DNA from: Funneliformis mosseae
Taxonomy: Eukaryota > Glomeromycota > Glomeromycetes > Glomerales > Glomeraceae
Reading direction: 5' to 3'
Length of the DNA: 64,000 bases
Assembly: GCA_910592005.1 (NCBI GenBank)
Contig: CAJVPP010000006.1
Span: 1-64,000 of the forward strand
Shown here: positions 22,151-34,924 of the stretch, piece after piece
Layout: the number at the start of each line of letters is the position of its first letter
Numbering within the stretch: position 1 is the first letter of the stretch
Made by a program: the position numbers and the translations under genes
Notes under the pieces: model-generated
The model's database searches: none
The model's input: the letters and a program-made list of their open reading frames with translations, nothing else
What the model was told of the DNA's origin: nothing

Positions 22151-24190
22151 AACTATAAAGAATAATTTAATATTTATTTTTTTTTTCAAATATATTGTAT
22201 ATTCTTTAATATTAAATGAATTAATAAATAAATTTTTGTATTTTATTTTACTTTTTTATTTAAAATATCAAGTGTTCTATTTTAATTTTTTTATTACATA
22301 TTTTTTTAAAATATCAAAAAGAAAGTTAATTTCAATTTTATTAAGATTCTTAGAAAATATAAATCCTTTATTGTAGTTTAAAAAAAAAGTTTATTCAAAA
22401 AAATTAGCTTCACTCTTTTTAAAAAATAAAGGTTTATAAATATTAGTAAAATATAATTTGTAATATTTTAAAAATAAAAAGACTATTAGTTTATTATAGA
22501 TTTTAATTCATAATTTGCTGATTTAAAATATAAAAAAATCATTACTTTTCTTATCATTGAAAAAGCATTAACCATTTAAATATAAAATATTTTTCAAATA
22601 AGCTTTATTATAACTAATAATATTCTTTTAATAAAGATTTTGAAATTGTTTTTAAAGAAAATAAGTTTAAAGATTTCAATTAGTAAATAAATAATTTTAA
22701 GAATAGCATAATTTAAAATAAAATAATATATATAATAAAATTGCAAATATGTAACTTAAAGATCTTAATATAATGTAAAAAGTCTTTGTTAAATATTAAA
22801 AGATTATAATTTTAAAGATATTTTTAATTATGATAAAATAGTTTATTTTAAAGAATTAAAATCTATAAAAAAAAAAAAATAGTTAAAGAATTATGTATTC
22901 ATTCTATTTACTTATAATATGATTGAAAATGAAAAGTTACCTCTTTTATTTATATATAATAAGAAATAATTTTATATATTACTTAATATTAAAAAAATAA
23001 TTAATAGGAAATATTATTAATCATATTATTAAATTTTGATTTCTGAAGTTTTTAGTAATATAAATATTTATATTATCTGATTTTATTATAGCATATTCTA
23101 TATATATATATATATTTTTTTAAAAAAAATTATTTTAATAAAAATTAAAAAATTTTTAATTAATTTTCTTTTTTAAAAAAAAATTTTATATTAATTGTAT
23201 AATATAAGTAAAGTTAATATACAAAATAAAATTAAATTTACTAATTCATTTTATAAAATATTATGAAATTAAAGTTTTAATAAGTATTAAAAAATATTAA
23301 TAAAATGAAAATTTTATTAAACAAAAAATTATAATTTTTTAAAAAAAAATAGGTTTTCTATAAATATAAATAAAATACTTATAAATGTTAATTTTTAATT
23401 AAAATTTTGATTTTAATTTAAAAGTTATATATCGATTAAAATAAAAATTTAACCAAAATTTAAATAAAAGTATAAGTATAATCTTCAGAATATAATTTAA
23501 TTAAACATTTTTTATATTTAAAATTTATAAAAATATACTTAATAATAAAATAGAAAGTAATATATAATTTATTTTTTTTTCTTTAATTTATTACTTAAAC
23601 ATTATTTATTTTTAATTATAACCATTTTTAATCATATTTTTTAATTATATATATATTTTAATTTTTAATTATTTTATTATAAAATAAATAATTTCTTATA
23701 TTATGCAAATGTAAAAAATAATCTAAATAATAACTTAGTAATAAATTTATTATTATAAACATTAAAAAGATATCAAATATTATTAAAAGAAAAAGTGAAA
23801 AAGAATAAAAAGTTAATGAAAAAGATACAAATTTAAGAAATATAGAATTAAATATTACAATTATTATAATATAATTAATATTTAAAGAAATATTTAGATA
23901 ATATAAATAAAATTAATATTCAAATAATACAAATAAAGAAATCTCAGATAATAATAATAATATAATAAAGATACAATGTTTTAAGTAATAAATGTAATAT
24001 AACGAAATTTTAAGTAAAAGATATTTATTATAAAGAGCCTAAAGCTTTTGCATTTAAATCATTATATTTTATTTAAATTTTTAATATAATAAGTATGAAG
24101 TATTATATAATAGAACCAAAATATAATAATTAATTAGTGCCAATCAAAATGTTTGATAAAAATGTACATCTATTTTCTTTTCTTTGAATC
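22151..24190. other. AT-rich gene-free block
   Basis: Long A/T runs with few G or C bases, no open frames of note and no recognised element. The last 60 bases lead into the RPA12 start. Confidence 0.6.
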
Positions 24191-24776
24191 ATGAATTCAA
24201 ACCAAAACATTTCTTCGGGACCAATATTTTGTCATAGATGTGGTACTTTAATTATAAATACTGGTAAAGATGTTTTAGAATGTTCAGCATGCAATGCGAT
24301 AAAAGACGCGGCAGGTAATAATTTTATTAATTACAAAACGTATTTAAAATAAAATTCAAATGGTTTTTTTTTTAGAATATGAAAATGTAACGGTTGTAAC
24401 GAGGAGCGATCCAAAGTCGTTCCCATCAAAATTACGATTACGCCGTTCCAGAATTCAACAATCGGATAGATACAAAGAAGAAAAGGCTACAGTACGTCAA
24501 TTACATCCCTTTCTAAGTAGAAATTCCAACGCGTCAATTTACTTTTTTCACCATCTTTTGTATCTAGATTAAGGAGAAATGTCCAAAATGTGGAAACGAA
24601 GAAATGAATTATCATACAATGCAATTAAGGTCGGCTGATGAAGGACAAACGATTTTTTATCATTGTGTAAAGTGTGGGTAAGTGTAGAAAACGAATTCCA
24701 AGGTTGCGGTAAAAAAGAAGTTTCAATAATAATTTTGACTTTTACTTTTAGGTATAAGTTTTCAATTAATTCTTGA
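24191..24776 (+). CDS. RPA12: RNA polymerase I subunit RPA12 (A12.2)
   Basis: Small zinc-ribbon subunit of RNA polymerase I that takes part in RNA cleavage and termination. Four exons: 24191-24314, 24376-24491, 24568-24677 and 24752-24776. Phases close to 124 residues, against 125 in yeast. N-terminal zinc ribbon cysteines at C14, C17, C31 and C34 (CHRC and CSAC). The C-terminal TFIIS-like ribbon has C85, C88, C113 and C116 (CPKC and CVKC). The loop RSADEGQT (residues 101-108) holds the acidic pair D104-E105 used for transcript cleavage. Ends GYKFSINS. Convergent with the NTF2-like gene, 182 bp apart. Confidence 0.97.
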
Positions 24777-24958
24777 GGATCATATCAATTTATTTATTAT
24801 AAATGTAAATCCAGTAAGATACAAGATAAACACGAATCAAGGTCATTTAACCAGTAAATGTTGATACTATAAAAATAAAATGATTAAAACTATTCTACCA
24901 AGTTATCCGTGTTAAAAAAAAATCGACTAAAGTGAAGGTAGATTAAAATACGCTCTTT

Positions 24959-25831
24959 TTATTCCTTTGGAACACTAACGAACATGGATACAAGTGTAGC
25001 AGCTCCCTTACGTAACATCTAAAGAAATAAAGGAAAGAAGAGATTTAATAAACTAAGTTTAACAGAGAGAATTCGAAGCTTGCCCGATTTACTTACTCCT
25101 TCTTTCCCGATTGGATTTCCATACCAAAGGTCGGTGTGTCTAATGATCTTTTTGTTTTCAGGGTTGAATTCCAATTTGATTTGGCTGTTTATCTTCATAG
25201 CGCGACCAACGAAGGGAAGAACATACTTTTGTTCTAATTCAAATCTTAAGTAATTTGGAGTATTTTCTAAAATCTTGCAGGATTGGGTAGTGGATTTTAC
25301 GAATACTTTTGGCAATCCATAGAATTGCGCTTTCAAATTCTGCAACCCGGCAGCATAAATAAGTGGGTCTTCAAATATCGCATCATCGTCATAATGCTTA
25401 AAACATTCTTTTGTTGGCTTGCAACAATACAAATCCACAATATGATTGAAGATTTCTTCCCTATCAACATCTAATTTAATGACATCCTTGCCTAAATTAT
25501 CATTCGGATGAATTTTCGTAACCTCTCTTTCTTCATGATCGCCAACAGGTTCTATCATTGATGCATAAGAAGAAACTTGATTTCCAATTGAAGAGGAAAG
25601 GTTATATATATAAGCTGTACCATCATTAAAGGTCGAAGAAACGGTGGATCTGGTGTTACTCAAACTGGAATAAATAGCAAAATATTTGTCGTTGAATGTA
25701 CTATAAATAGTTGAATAATTATCGGTGAGTTTATCGGAAAGATTTGGATAATTATCGTGGATTTTATTGGTAATCGTTGTAGAAGTGGAGTGGAGGGTGG
25801 ATGATAGTGATTGAACGGTTTCAGAGATCAT
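24959..25831 (-). CDS. NTF2/SnoaL-like fold protein, unknown role
   Basis: Two exons, 25097-25831 and 24959-25018, are joined across a GT-AG intron to give 264 residues. The N-terminal 90 residues are Ser/Thr/Tyr-rich with a repeating pattern (TFNDKYFAIYSSLSNTRSTV) that could be amphipathic helix. From about residue 120 an NTF2-like cone fold is suggested: REEIFNHIVDLY, HYDDDAIFEDPLIYAAGL, a beta-rich middle (LRFELEQKYVLPFVG) and IKLEFNPENKKIIRHTDLWY. The FEDP and RHTDLWYG patterns recall SnoaL-like proteins. The terminal exon adds MLRKGAATLVSMFVSVPKE. No catalytic residues can be assigned; ligand and location unknown. Confidence 0.8.
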
Positions 25832-26864
25832 TTTGAATCCTATTTAATATAACGTCTATTAAATTTTTTAAATGTGAGAAATTTTTTTTTAAAATAAATG
25901 ACGTTAATTCATGAAGCGATGGGTCTCGAGAAAAATTATAAAAAACCCAGGCCCTTTTATATTTTCAAGTTTTATCCTATGTGAAATTAGCCCCTTGGCA
26001 AAATACTCTAAATATTAAATATGGATCTACAATCATGGGATTCTAATTCATTAACACGAGCCGATTCATGTCATTTGCTTTCATGTTATTGTAATGATGC
26101 TTTAAATAAAGTTAGATTCCATTAGAACCGGCAATTCATCATAAAATGAATTAAATTAGATACATTTAGTGTGATTGAAAATTTCAATTTATCACAAGGT
26201 AACTATCTATAATAGTTTAATTTTCAAAAGGCTTAACTCTCAAGAATTTCTTTTTAAATTTAAAATTGTGACAATTTTGGTGTCTTAAATAAAATGTTGT
26301 TTTTGCCATTTTCAAAACACATGATCGACGACAAATATTTGCTGATTAATTTTCATTAATTTTCACGATCAAAGAAAAAAAAGTGTTTGTATTGAAAAAT
26401 TGCCGGCCTTTAACTTTTTTTATATTATACAAAATAAAGTTAAAATATTTAAACTCAAAACCCTAATTCTTTTATTTTTTCCTTTACCAGTTAATGAAAA
26501 AAATTTTTCGTTGATGTCATTATGATGCTAGAGAAATTTTTTTTAATTAATGTAAGCGCTACTCAGGGTATCCAATCAAAGTTTTACGATGATCTTAATT
26601 TCCCGAATCTAGAAAACCAACAAAGAAGACCTTGAAAGAAAATCCTATTCAAAACAATATCAACTTTAAGTAACCAAAACAAATTATTACATATCACGCA
26701 GGGCTTTAATCAATAAAAAGTTTATTATTATACTTTAGTTATAAAATTTGACGTGTTTAATTTTTATCAATAATTTTAAATATACAAAAAAATTTGATTT
26801 TCTAGATAATTATTTTGGATCATATTGAAATTAAAATATCCATTATTTTATAACCTAAGTCTTT

Positions 26865-26945
26865 ATTGCTAGAACAATCGGGTTCTGAGAATTATTTATC
26901 GAATAATAACAATCAAAATCTCAGAACCTGATTTTCCTTCCACAT
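26865..26945. mobile_element. Short MITE related to family A
   Basis: GGTTCTGAGAA (26881-26891) and its inverse TCTCAGAACC with GATTTTCC (26920-26938) match the terminal repeats of family A. Only about 80 bp long with a different interior, so a deleted derivative. Confidence 0.5.
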
Positions 26946-27231
26946 GGTTTGAAATTCGAAGTTCAGTTAACTGAAACCGCAGTTAGTCGTTGACTAAATA
27001 TTATGTGAAACTAGCCAATATTTTTTCCCCTTCCAATGAAATATCATTGATTTTTTATGATATAATGCTAAATCAAAAATGAATATCGCAACTTGATCAG
27101 TAAATAGCATGATTAATATTAATGATGATCTTTTTAAAAAAAAGTTACCACTAATGCATTTAACATATACCATATATTATTATTATAGTAGAAATAAAAA
27201 TGAAAAAAAGGTTATAAAAATTGAAATGGAT

Positions 27232-27405
27232 TTGTTATAAAGATACTCTAATATTTTAAAATATCATTTAAATACTAATATAATATATTTGTTATAAAGA
27301 TACTCTGATATTTTAAAATATCATTTTAAATCCTAATATAATATATTTGTTATTAAGATATTCTGATATTTTAAAATATCATTTTAAATCCTAATATAAT
27401 TAATA
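27232..27405. repeat. Three tandem copies of a 57-59-bp AT-rich unit
   Basis: Units begin TTGTTATAAAGATACTCT at about 27232 and 27289 and TTGTTATTAAGATATTCT at about 27347. Each continues GATATTTTAAAATATCATTT and ends CTAATATAAT. Each unit contains the small palindrome GATATTTTAAAATATC. Confidence 0.85.
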
Positions 27406-30039
27406 TGAAAAACCATAAAATTATTTTAATTATATATTTATTAAAAGCAATGTAAATTTAACTGAATAAAAAGATATTTTTATTTAAAAATAAACTTTAG
27501 TAAAATTAAATCTTATGTTTTGTAAATATTAAACAAAGTATTCTATAATATATAATGATAATTAGTTTTATTAATTTTAATATAATAAGTGCATTTATAT
27601 ATTTTATATTAATTATTGAATTATAAATATTAATTATAAAATTTATAATAATTATACACTTTAAATATACTATTTATTATACATTAAGTAATATACAAAA
27701 AAAATAAAAAAATAAAAAATTGCTTTAATTTTATAATTAATATATCAATTAAAATATTTAATAAATCAGTAGATTTATTAAAAAAAAATTAATATATTAT
27801 TCATTTATTATTTTTTACAATAATTTTATTATAATATCAATATCTTAATTTTTAAAATTAATTTTTAAAACTATTTAGATTTTTTTAATAAATTTTAAAT
27901 TTAAATTAATTTAATCTATAATTTTAATAATATAAATTTTAAATTATATAACAATATATTTAACATCATTTTTTTATTTTTATAATATTTTTAAATCAAA
28001 TTATAATAAGAGTATTTATTAAACTTTTAAGCAATTATTTATATAAGTAATTTATATATTTTTTTTAATAAAGTAATTAATTTTTTATAACATTATATAT
28101 ATTTTAATTTAATATAAAAAAAAATTATAATAGATATTATATAGTATATTAATTAAAATGAATAGATAAAAAAAGATTTATTTTTATAAATTAAATAAAA
28201 TAATTTATATAATATTAAATTTTAAAATCTATAGCATATTTAAATTAAATTTTTATTATTAAAAATTATAAAATTATAATTTATAAAAATTAGTTATTTA
28301 TTAAATAAATTTATATTTTTTAAATTATAAAAAGCATTATTTATTGATTTTTTTAAAAAAAAAATTATTTTTTTAATAATTAAAAAATTATATTATACTA
28401 ATATAATATAAAATTATAATGATAATATAATAGAAATTTAAATATAATTTAAAAGTAATAAATTTGCTATATTTTTAAATATTTATTTTTTTATTTTTTC
28501 AAAAATAATAATTTTTTTATATAATAACTTTAAAGTTTAAATAAATTACTTTTAAAATTTTAAGTAAAGTAATTTATTAAATTTAAAACTACCTAATTTT
28601 AAAATTTATTAATATTAAATTAAATTCATAAAATAAATAATGTTTTACATAATGATATAATTTCTAAAATTTCTTTTATTTAATAAATTCAAAGTATATT
28701 AATAAAGTAAATACTTGTATTAATTTAAATAAAAATATATAATAGATTTAAAATTATAATATATATATATACCAACTTAGTTTTAATTAATTTTAATAAA
28801 TTTAACTTATTATTTTTTGTTTAAAAAAAAATAATAAATGTAAAATATAATTATAGACAATTAAAATAATTTAAAATAAATAAATCATATTTTTAGATTT
28901 TTATATAATAATTTTTAATAAAACAATAATAATTTAAAATTTTAATAATTTTATTATTAAAATAATATTTTTAATTATTTTATATAATATTATAATTAAC
29001 ATTTTTATTTTTAATTAACTAATTTATATTTTTATAATATTAAATAATATAAGCTATTTTATAAAAAATTGCAACTATAATTTTTTTTTTATTTTATAAA
29101 AATTAAATATCAACTAATTGTAAAATTAAATTAAAAACTTGTTAATATAACAACATTTTTAATTGCAAATTCTACTACTTATTAAACCTTTTTAATACAT
29201 ATTTATACAATAAAATGCTTTTATTATATATTTATAAATAGTTAAAAATAAATAAAAATAAGTTCTAAATAATAGTATTTTATAATTCTATGATTTTAAG
29301 CTTATAAGTAAAATTCTAAATAAAGACTTAAAAATAAATACAAAATATAATTAAATTATACTATGCTTATAAAAAAAAATTAAAGTTTAAAGATCAAATT
29401 AATTATAATACTAGAAAATAGAACTATTATTAAATTTAAAACGATCTTAACTAAAAAATTACATTAGTATTTACTTTATCTAAACTTTTATATAATTATA
29501 AAGCTAATTAGCATTAATTTTAATTATTGAGCAAATAAATATCTGAATATTTTATATTACCTTGCATAGTATTATATAGTTTTTTATTTTATTCTAAACT
29601 AATAAATCTAGTAATAATATTTATAGAATATAAATATCAAATCTTAGTAAATAATCTTTATAATTTTAGAAATACAAATTTTTCTTATATAAAGGATAAT
29701 TACTTTACAGCATATGTTACGATAATGTATTTTATAAATAGTTTGCTACAGCTATTAACATTTAATATATTATATACTTTTAATGATAAATAACATATTT
29801 TCATAATGTATGTATGTATTATATCTAATTTAAGTAATAATTAATGAAAATATAAATAAATCCTTTATATCTTTACTTTTAATTATATAAATTATAAGTT
29901 AATAATCTATAATTGACTATTTATTTCATGATTCAGGAGTAGTTAAAATAAAAATTGTATTTAGTAGATTATGAAGACTCTGTTCTAATCTAAAATAGAC
30001 ACATGACTTTAAAAACTAATAAGGCTAATACATTGAAGA

Positions 30040-31200
30040 TGCAAGTGAATCTTTAGGAGTAAGTATATCAGCAAATGTATTATCTACATTTTAATCTAAT
30101 CCAACTTATGACCACGCTTATTTTCATAACAAGATATTTAATCAATATCCTAATTTATATAAAAAATTCAATAGTAAAAACTTTGATTATTATGAAATTA
30201 TCAATGAGAAATTATACCTATTATACAAGTTAGAATATGGGTTGATTGCTAGGAAAATCAGGTTCCGGAAATTTTTTAGCAAAATTGAGATTTTTATTGC
30301 ATTTTAGTTTTTGATGTTATTAGATTAAAATGTATTAAGCTCTTAATTTTAGTCAAAAATTTCTCAGAACCTGATTTTCCTAGAAATACTCCCATATGAT
30401 GATGAGGAGAGTATAGAAGGTAAATATAAGGCTGGATTCTATTTTAGTAAATATAATCAGTATAAAATTGAAATAGTTACATAATTTCATTTCCTTATTT
30501 CTTATATTACTGATACTTTAAAAGTTGATATAACTGTTTTTTAAAAATATAGTAAAAAATAAGGAATATTAATAAATTCTTCATTTGAAAATTTTAATCT
30601 TTTTTTGAATAAATACAAGAAAAAAGTGATTTAAATTGATTTTTAATTATAAAAAAAAGCAATATGACTGAATCTGATAAAATATTAACTCTTAAATACC
30701 TGAATTGATATATCAAATTAATTGAATTACCAAGCATTTTGACAAATAAGATTCATTTTAATTTATATAAAAAATATAAAAAAAAAAATCAGGTATGAGC
30801 TATAATAATATCAAAATATATGTCAAATATATCAAAAAGTCTCAAACTTCTAATTTCAAACCTATCACTAATTTGACCTAGAGCTAATTATCAAATCTGT
30901 ATTAGAGTATTTCACATATCTGAAATTTTGAAATAGTTTTAGGAAAATTGATAATTATAATTTTGCATTATTTCAACTATAAAGTTCATCATGTCCTATT
31001 TATAATGGAAAACATAGGAATTATGGATTATATGGTAAATAATATAAAAATGAAATAGAATATTGTCTTATCTGTAATAGTTCAAACAATAAATTCAAGT
31101 TTACAATTGTAGCATAAAAATATCATTATTTACAACCAGTTAGTTTTACATATATTTATTTTTTTATTACTTACATGTATTAATAAAATACTTTCTTTAT
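30040..31200 (+). pseudogene. Decayed coding sequence interrupted by a MITE
   Basis: From about 30040 a frame reads ESLGVSISANVLSTF, stop, SNPTYDHAYFHNKIFNQYPN and on to LLYKLEY at 30238. There the family-A MITE is inserted. After it, the frame continues DDEESIEGKYKAGFYFSKYN and later ISYITDTLKVDITVF. Removing the MITE and one TA joins the two halves in frame (LEY-DDEES). Further text such as NEIEYCLICNSSNNKFKF lies near 31050-31100. Stops are TAA or TAG, several where Gln fits. Family not recognised. Confidence 0.55.
30238..30394. mobile_element. MITE family A, copy 2, with verified empty site
   Basis: 157 bp. Starts TGGGTTGATTGCTAGGAAAA and ends with the inverse TTTTCCTAGAAATACTCCCA. TA duplications at 30236-30237 and 30395-30396. 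Terminal repeats about 45 bp, interior TTGCATTTTAGTTTTTGATG. Sits inside a decayed gene whose frame is continuous across the insertion site. Confidence 0.9.
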
Positions 31201-31387
31201 ATTTTTCATATGGTTTAAATAAGTAGTGATGTTAGAGACTGCTAACTATCAGTTTATGATCTCAAATTTTAGTTCTTTTTTTTATATTAAGTCTTTAAAA
31301 GTTTTTTTAGGACTGTTGTGCCAATTTTGACTGCATTCTTATCTAGACGATATGTATTAATCACTTTTTTTCAGTATATACTTAATA

Positions 31388-31546
31388 TAGGTTGATTACT
31401 AAGAAAATCAGGTTTTAGGATTTTTTTAACAAAATTGAGACCTTTATTGCATTTTAGTTTTTGATGTTATTAGGTTAATATGTATTAAGCTCTTGATTTT
31501 AGTCAAAAATTTCTCAAACCCTGATTTTTCTAAAAACCTTCCCACA
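31388..31546. mobile_element. MITE family A, copy 3
   Basis: Left end TAGGTTGATTACTAAGAAAA and inverted right end TTTTTCTAAAAACCTTCCCA. The interior is nearly identical to copy 2 over more than 100 bp. Confidence 0.85.
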
Positions 31547-32628
31547 TATAGATTAATGTTAACTGTTAATGATTAAACTGATGTCCCTTTGTTGATAGGT
31601 AACATCTATTATAAATTTAAGGAGGCGAATTGATTTGATTCTTGTGATGTGATCATATTAAATCAATCCTTAGGTATATTGCAAATTATATAAAAAGGTG
31701 AGGCCTTAATAAACCTTTTTATTCGCTTTGCGCAAATAAAATAAAAATTGATCAAAACTAATCAAAGCAATCTAAACAGTATCTAAACATACCATTATTT
31801 AATATACTAATACTTGCTCTTAAACTGTGTATATTTCAGTTTGCAGAACTTAATCCTTTATGTAGTCTAAGTGATATAAATAGACAGAAATTCCGTTCCG
31901 CTTCTCACATATATGTTTGAAACCAGTGAAAAATTAAATCATGTGTGTGTTCCATTTTGAAACGGAGATTTTGTAATCAAATTTATATTGGTAAGACTAT
32001 ATTATCCGAAAGAAATGAGCAGACAGACATATAGGCAGGATAGATTATTTCGGTATTCCGGTGAATTAAATGGTTTAGGATAGCATTTTAGGACTGACTT
32101 ACATAGCGTCACCACCAAAAAATGGTAGCCGGATTTTATTTGTCGGGTATTTGTTATTAGGATTAGTATTAGAGTTATTTCCCTCCGCGTTTCATTTTTA
32201 CCAAGTATTTTGGGGACAGAGAATTTTTCAATACATACTATACGTCACATGTGCGCCACACAATTAATTCCAGCCAAATGCCGTGGTGCCGGCCATTTCG
32301 TGATGGGTACGCAGGGGAAGTCCGCAGTCACGCTTTCTATGATCATTAAGCCGCCAGAAGTGATAACAAAAAACTTCGGCAAGTTCTTGATTAATACAAT
32401 CGCATTACATAATCATCACGTGCACAATACAATTATAACTTATGTCGCATAAAATATTAAAAGCATATTTTCCAACATCATTAACAAATCACAAGCTCAA
32501 AACTTTATTAATTTTGATATACAATAGCTAATATATAAGACAGATATTTTATTAATTATTTCGCAGTTTGACATATATTCAAGACCTGGATTAGCTTCGT
32601 CAATAAAATCATCAGAAAAGTGAATAAA
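31547..32628. other. Gene-free region with a less AT-rich patch
   Basis: 31990-32440 is clearly less AT-rich than its surroundings. It has an open frame at 32210-32452 without a suitable ATG and a TTATTAGGATTAGTATTAGA stretch resembling one inverted near 63222-63255. No gene can be supported. Confidence 0.4.
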
Positions 32629-34924
32629 TTATATATTAGAATCGTCCATACCATAATAGACATTCCCTTTGACATTGCGGGTTTTACTAACAAGTTTATT
32701 AAATTTGGGAGTATCTAGCGTTTTCCTTTTAAATGATGACTTCGTCTTTAATGGACATAAACCTGGATTTTTAAGGTTACTGATAAAAGTATCATAAGAT
32801 TCCAATAAGATACTCCGTATATTTAACAGAACATAAAGTTCATCTATCAAAGTAAATAAGTCTCTAATAGTCGCAGGTACCGATATCTGTTCAATATAAT
32901 TCATTGCGTATATTCCATCCCCTTTTAGATCAAGCACATAAAAATCTATTTTATATCCAATACATTGAAAACCTAATATCTTGATCTCTGCTTTTCGAGA
33001 AATTGCTGAATCAACACAGTCCTTCATGAAAATTCCAATTCTGATTAGGTCAAGACGATTTTTGAAAACGTTATTTTTCTCAGCTGGTCCGGTCACTTCA
33101 CCCACATAGATTACATTTGCTGATTGAGATTGATAGTTAACTGAAACAACAAAGTCTGGCTGTTTCGCCCTTAAACCATCAAATTTCGTTACTTTACTTT
33201 CCGATAAGGTTGTGTTTGACCATTGTACTATATGGTTGTCAGGAACATGGAATGCATTTTTCATGATGCTGTCTAAATAATTTGTTATTAGGGTTAATTC
33301 GCTCGGATCATTTCTTATCTTTTCATATGGCAGAGTTCTTATCAAATCTTGGATCAAAAATCCGAAATTATCCATCATTTCACTTTTTTCTACAAGCTTC
33401 CTACAAAGTAATTTGATACCATTGATGCGCGATTCGTCCAGACATGTTTTGATAACACTTCTATATAAGTTCTCAATCTCTATATCTAATCGTAGAGTTA
33501 ATTTCGGTGTATATTTTTGATGAGTTAGTTCCAATAAATCTAAACCAAACACTTCAACCATTTTAATAGGGTAGGAGTTCGGTATGAGAACGAGTATAGA
33601 TGACAACGATAAGATTTCGTGAATGTGTGACTCAACATATAAGCCCTTTTCATTAGCGTGTAATATCGCTTCATTAATGAATGTTCTAAATTTATCGGAT
33701 ATATTAACGCCATTTACAAATAAATCGGATTCCAAACTCTCCAATGGTGTAAAACTCAGAGGAACATTAGTAATAACATCGTTTTCGTCTTCAGCATCAT
33801 CAACGAAAGGATTTTCAGGAGAATATGGTGTGGGAGATTCATATTTATTATCTTGACTTGAATCATCAGAACTAATATACGAATCATCCCTTGATTCTGA
33901 ATCGCCTTCATACCTTTCCTGGTAAAAAAAAAAAAAATGAACAATCAATCAAAACATAAGACATTGTTGTTGGGCTATACATTAAAACGATGAAAAATGC
34001 AACTACCTTGACTTCTGGATTTTGGGATGGATTGCTATTTACTTTTTCTATTTGGCGTTGACGTTTGTTTTCGTTTTCCACAAACTTGATCTTCATGATA
34101 TCGTTTATTTACAATGAAAATAACTTCATCGGAACTACGAAACCTTGTTTCATTAATAACTTTCACGCCCTCTATTACATAATTTTTCTCAGTATCTCTC
34201 TATTTTGGCAGGTTAAAGAATATAATCAACAAAAAATTACTTTTTTGGATAAATCCTTGAAAAATGTTAATGTTAGAATGCTAACCTTTACACGTTCAAG
34301 AATAATTTCTTGAAAAAAAGGCTTCATTTTTTGACGTTTATCATTTTCATCCTATAACAAATAATATATATTTGTTTAACAATAATATAAGTCGCAATGA
34401 GAGAGCACCGAAAATTGCAGCAAAACTTTTGAATCGGACTATATCATGAATATAACTACAACACAGAAGCGCATCGCTTGGGCGCGGAACACTTCCGGAT
34501 CGGACTATATCATAAATATAACTACAACCCAAAAGCGCTCTTTACTCATCACTTGGGCGCCGAAAACTGCGGCAAAACCTCTGGATCGGACTATACCATA
34601 AATATAACTACAACCCAGAAGCGCCCTTATATTGATAAGTTAATAAAGTTTCGTAGCATGAAACCTTTTCTTACCTTATTAGCATGATAGATATATCTCC
34701 TATACCATGCAACCATCTAAGCCACTCCAGTCATCAGAATATGGTGGTGAAATTATGATTGTTTCTCTTATTTCGTTTAAAAAATGTTTGTAGGTCCATG
34801 TTTCTCTATCGTTAGTTTTGAAATATTCTAAAACAACTGGAGAAGTCCATGTAAGAGGATCAATTTATTGCCCGAGAACAAAACTAAAATCAAGCTTACC
34901 GTTTATTCCAGCATAGGGTTCCAT
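32629..34924 (-). CDS. Unknown protein, possible degenerate PD-(D/E)XK-like core
   Basis: I do not recognise the family by name. Best model: exons 34900-34924, 34706-34827, 34286-34351, 34086-34199 and 32629-33918, 538 residues, all phases closing. The last exon (430 codons) is certain. It has an acidic Ser/Asp start, then helical text such as GLDLLELTHQKYTPKLTLRL. A core follows with KQPDFVVSVNYQ, about 14 residues, then IYVGEVTGP and an Ile/Leu-rich helix. PD followed by a strand with GE-x-T recalls PD-(D/E)XK nucleases, but the lysine is absent, so activity is doubtful. The C-terminus is basic (SSFKRKTLDTPKFNKL). Upstream exons are less sure: a shorter alternative starts with ATG at 34096 (MKIKFVENENKRQR), spliced at 34007. 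The first long intron contains a minisatellite. Confidence 0.6.
34395..34627. repeat. Minisatellite, about 2.5-3 copies of an 85-90-bp unit
   Basis: ATCGGACTATATCATGAATA (34433), CGGACTATATCATAAATATA (34501) and CGGACTATACCATAAATATA (34589) each continue ACTACAACCCAGAAGCGC. Between them come CTTGGGCGCCGAAAACTGCGGCAAAA-like segments. The unit has many more CG dinucleotides than the surroundings. It lies inside a predicted intron of the gene at 32629-34924. Confidence 0.85.

Larger units (their letters stand above)
25832..30039. other. Gene-poor region, mixed then AT-rich
   Basis: 25832-27150 is moderately AT-rich and includes a 34-residue ATG frame at 26021 (starting MDLQSWDS) too short to call. 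27170-30039 is almost pure A/T, with the triple tandem repeat at 27232-27405 and no open frames. Confidence 0.5.

Noticed and set aside
26021..26125. 34-residue ATG frame beginning MDLQSWDS
   Set aside because: Too short, and no downstream exon could be joined with confidence.
32210..32452. 80-residue open frame in a less AT-rich patch
   Set aside because: It begins at a TTG, not ATG, has no domain-like pattern and no splice context.
33908..34096. Alternative first exon MKIKFVENENKRQR for the unknown gene
   Set aside because: Not excluded, but the five-exon model uses a coherent upstream frame (INETRFRSSDEVIFIV) that this model would leave unexplained; given as an alternative in the feature.
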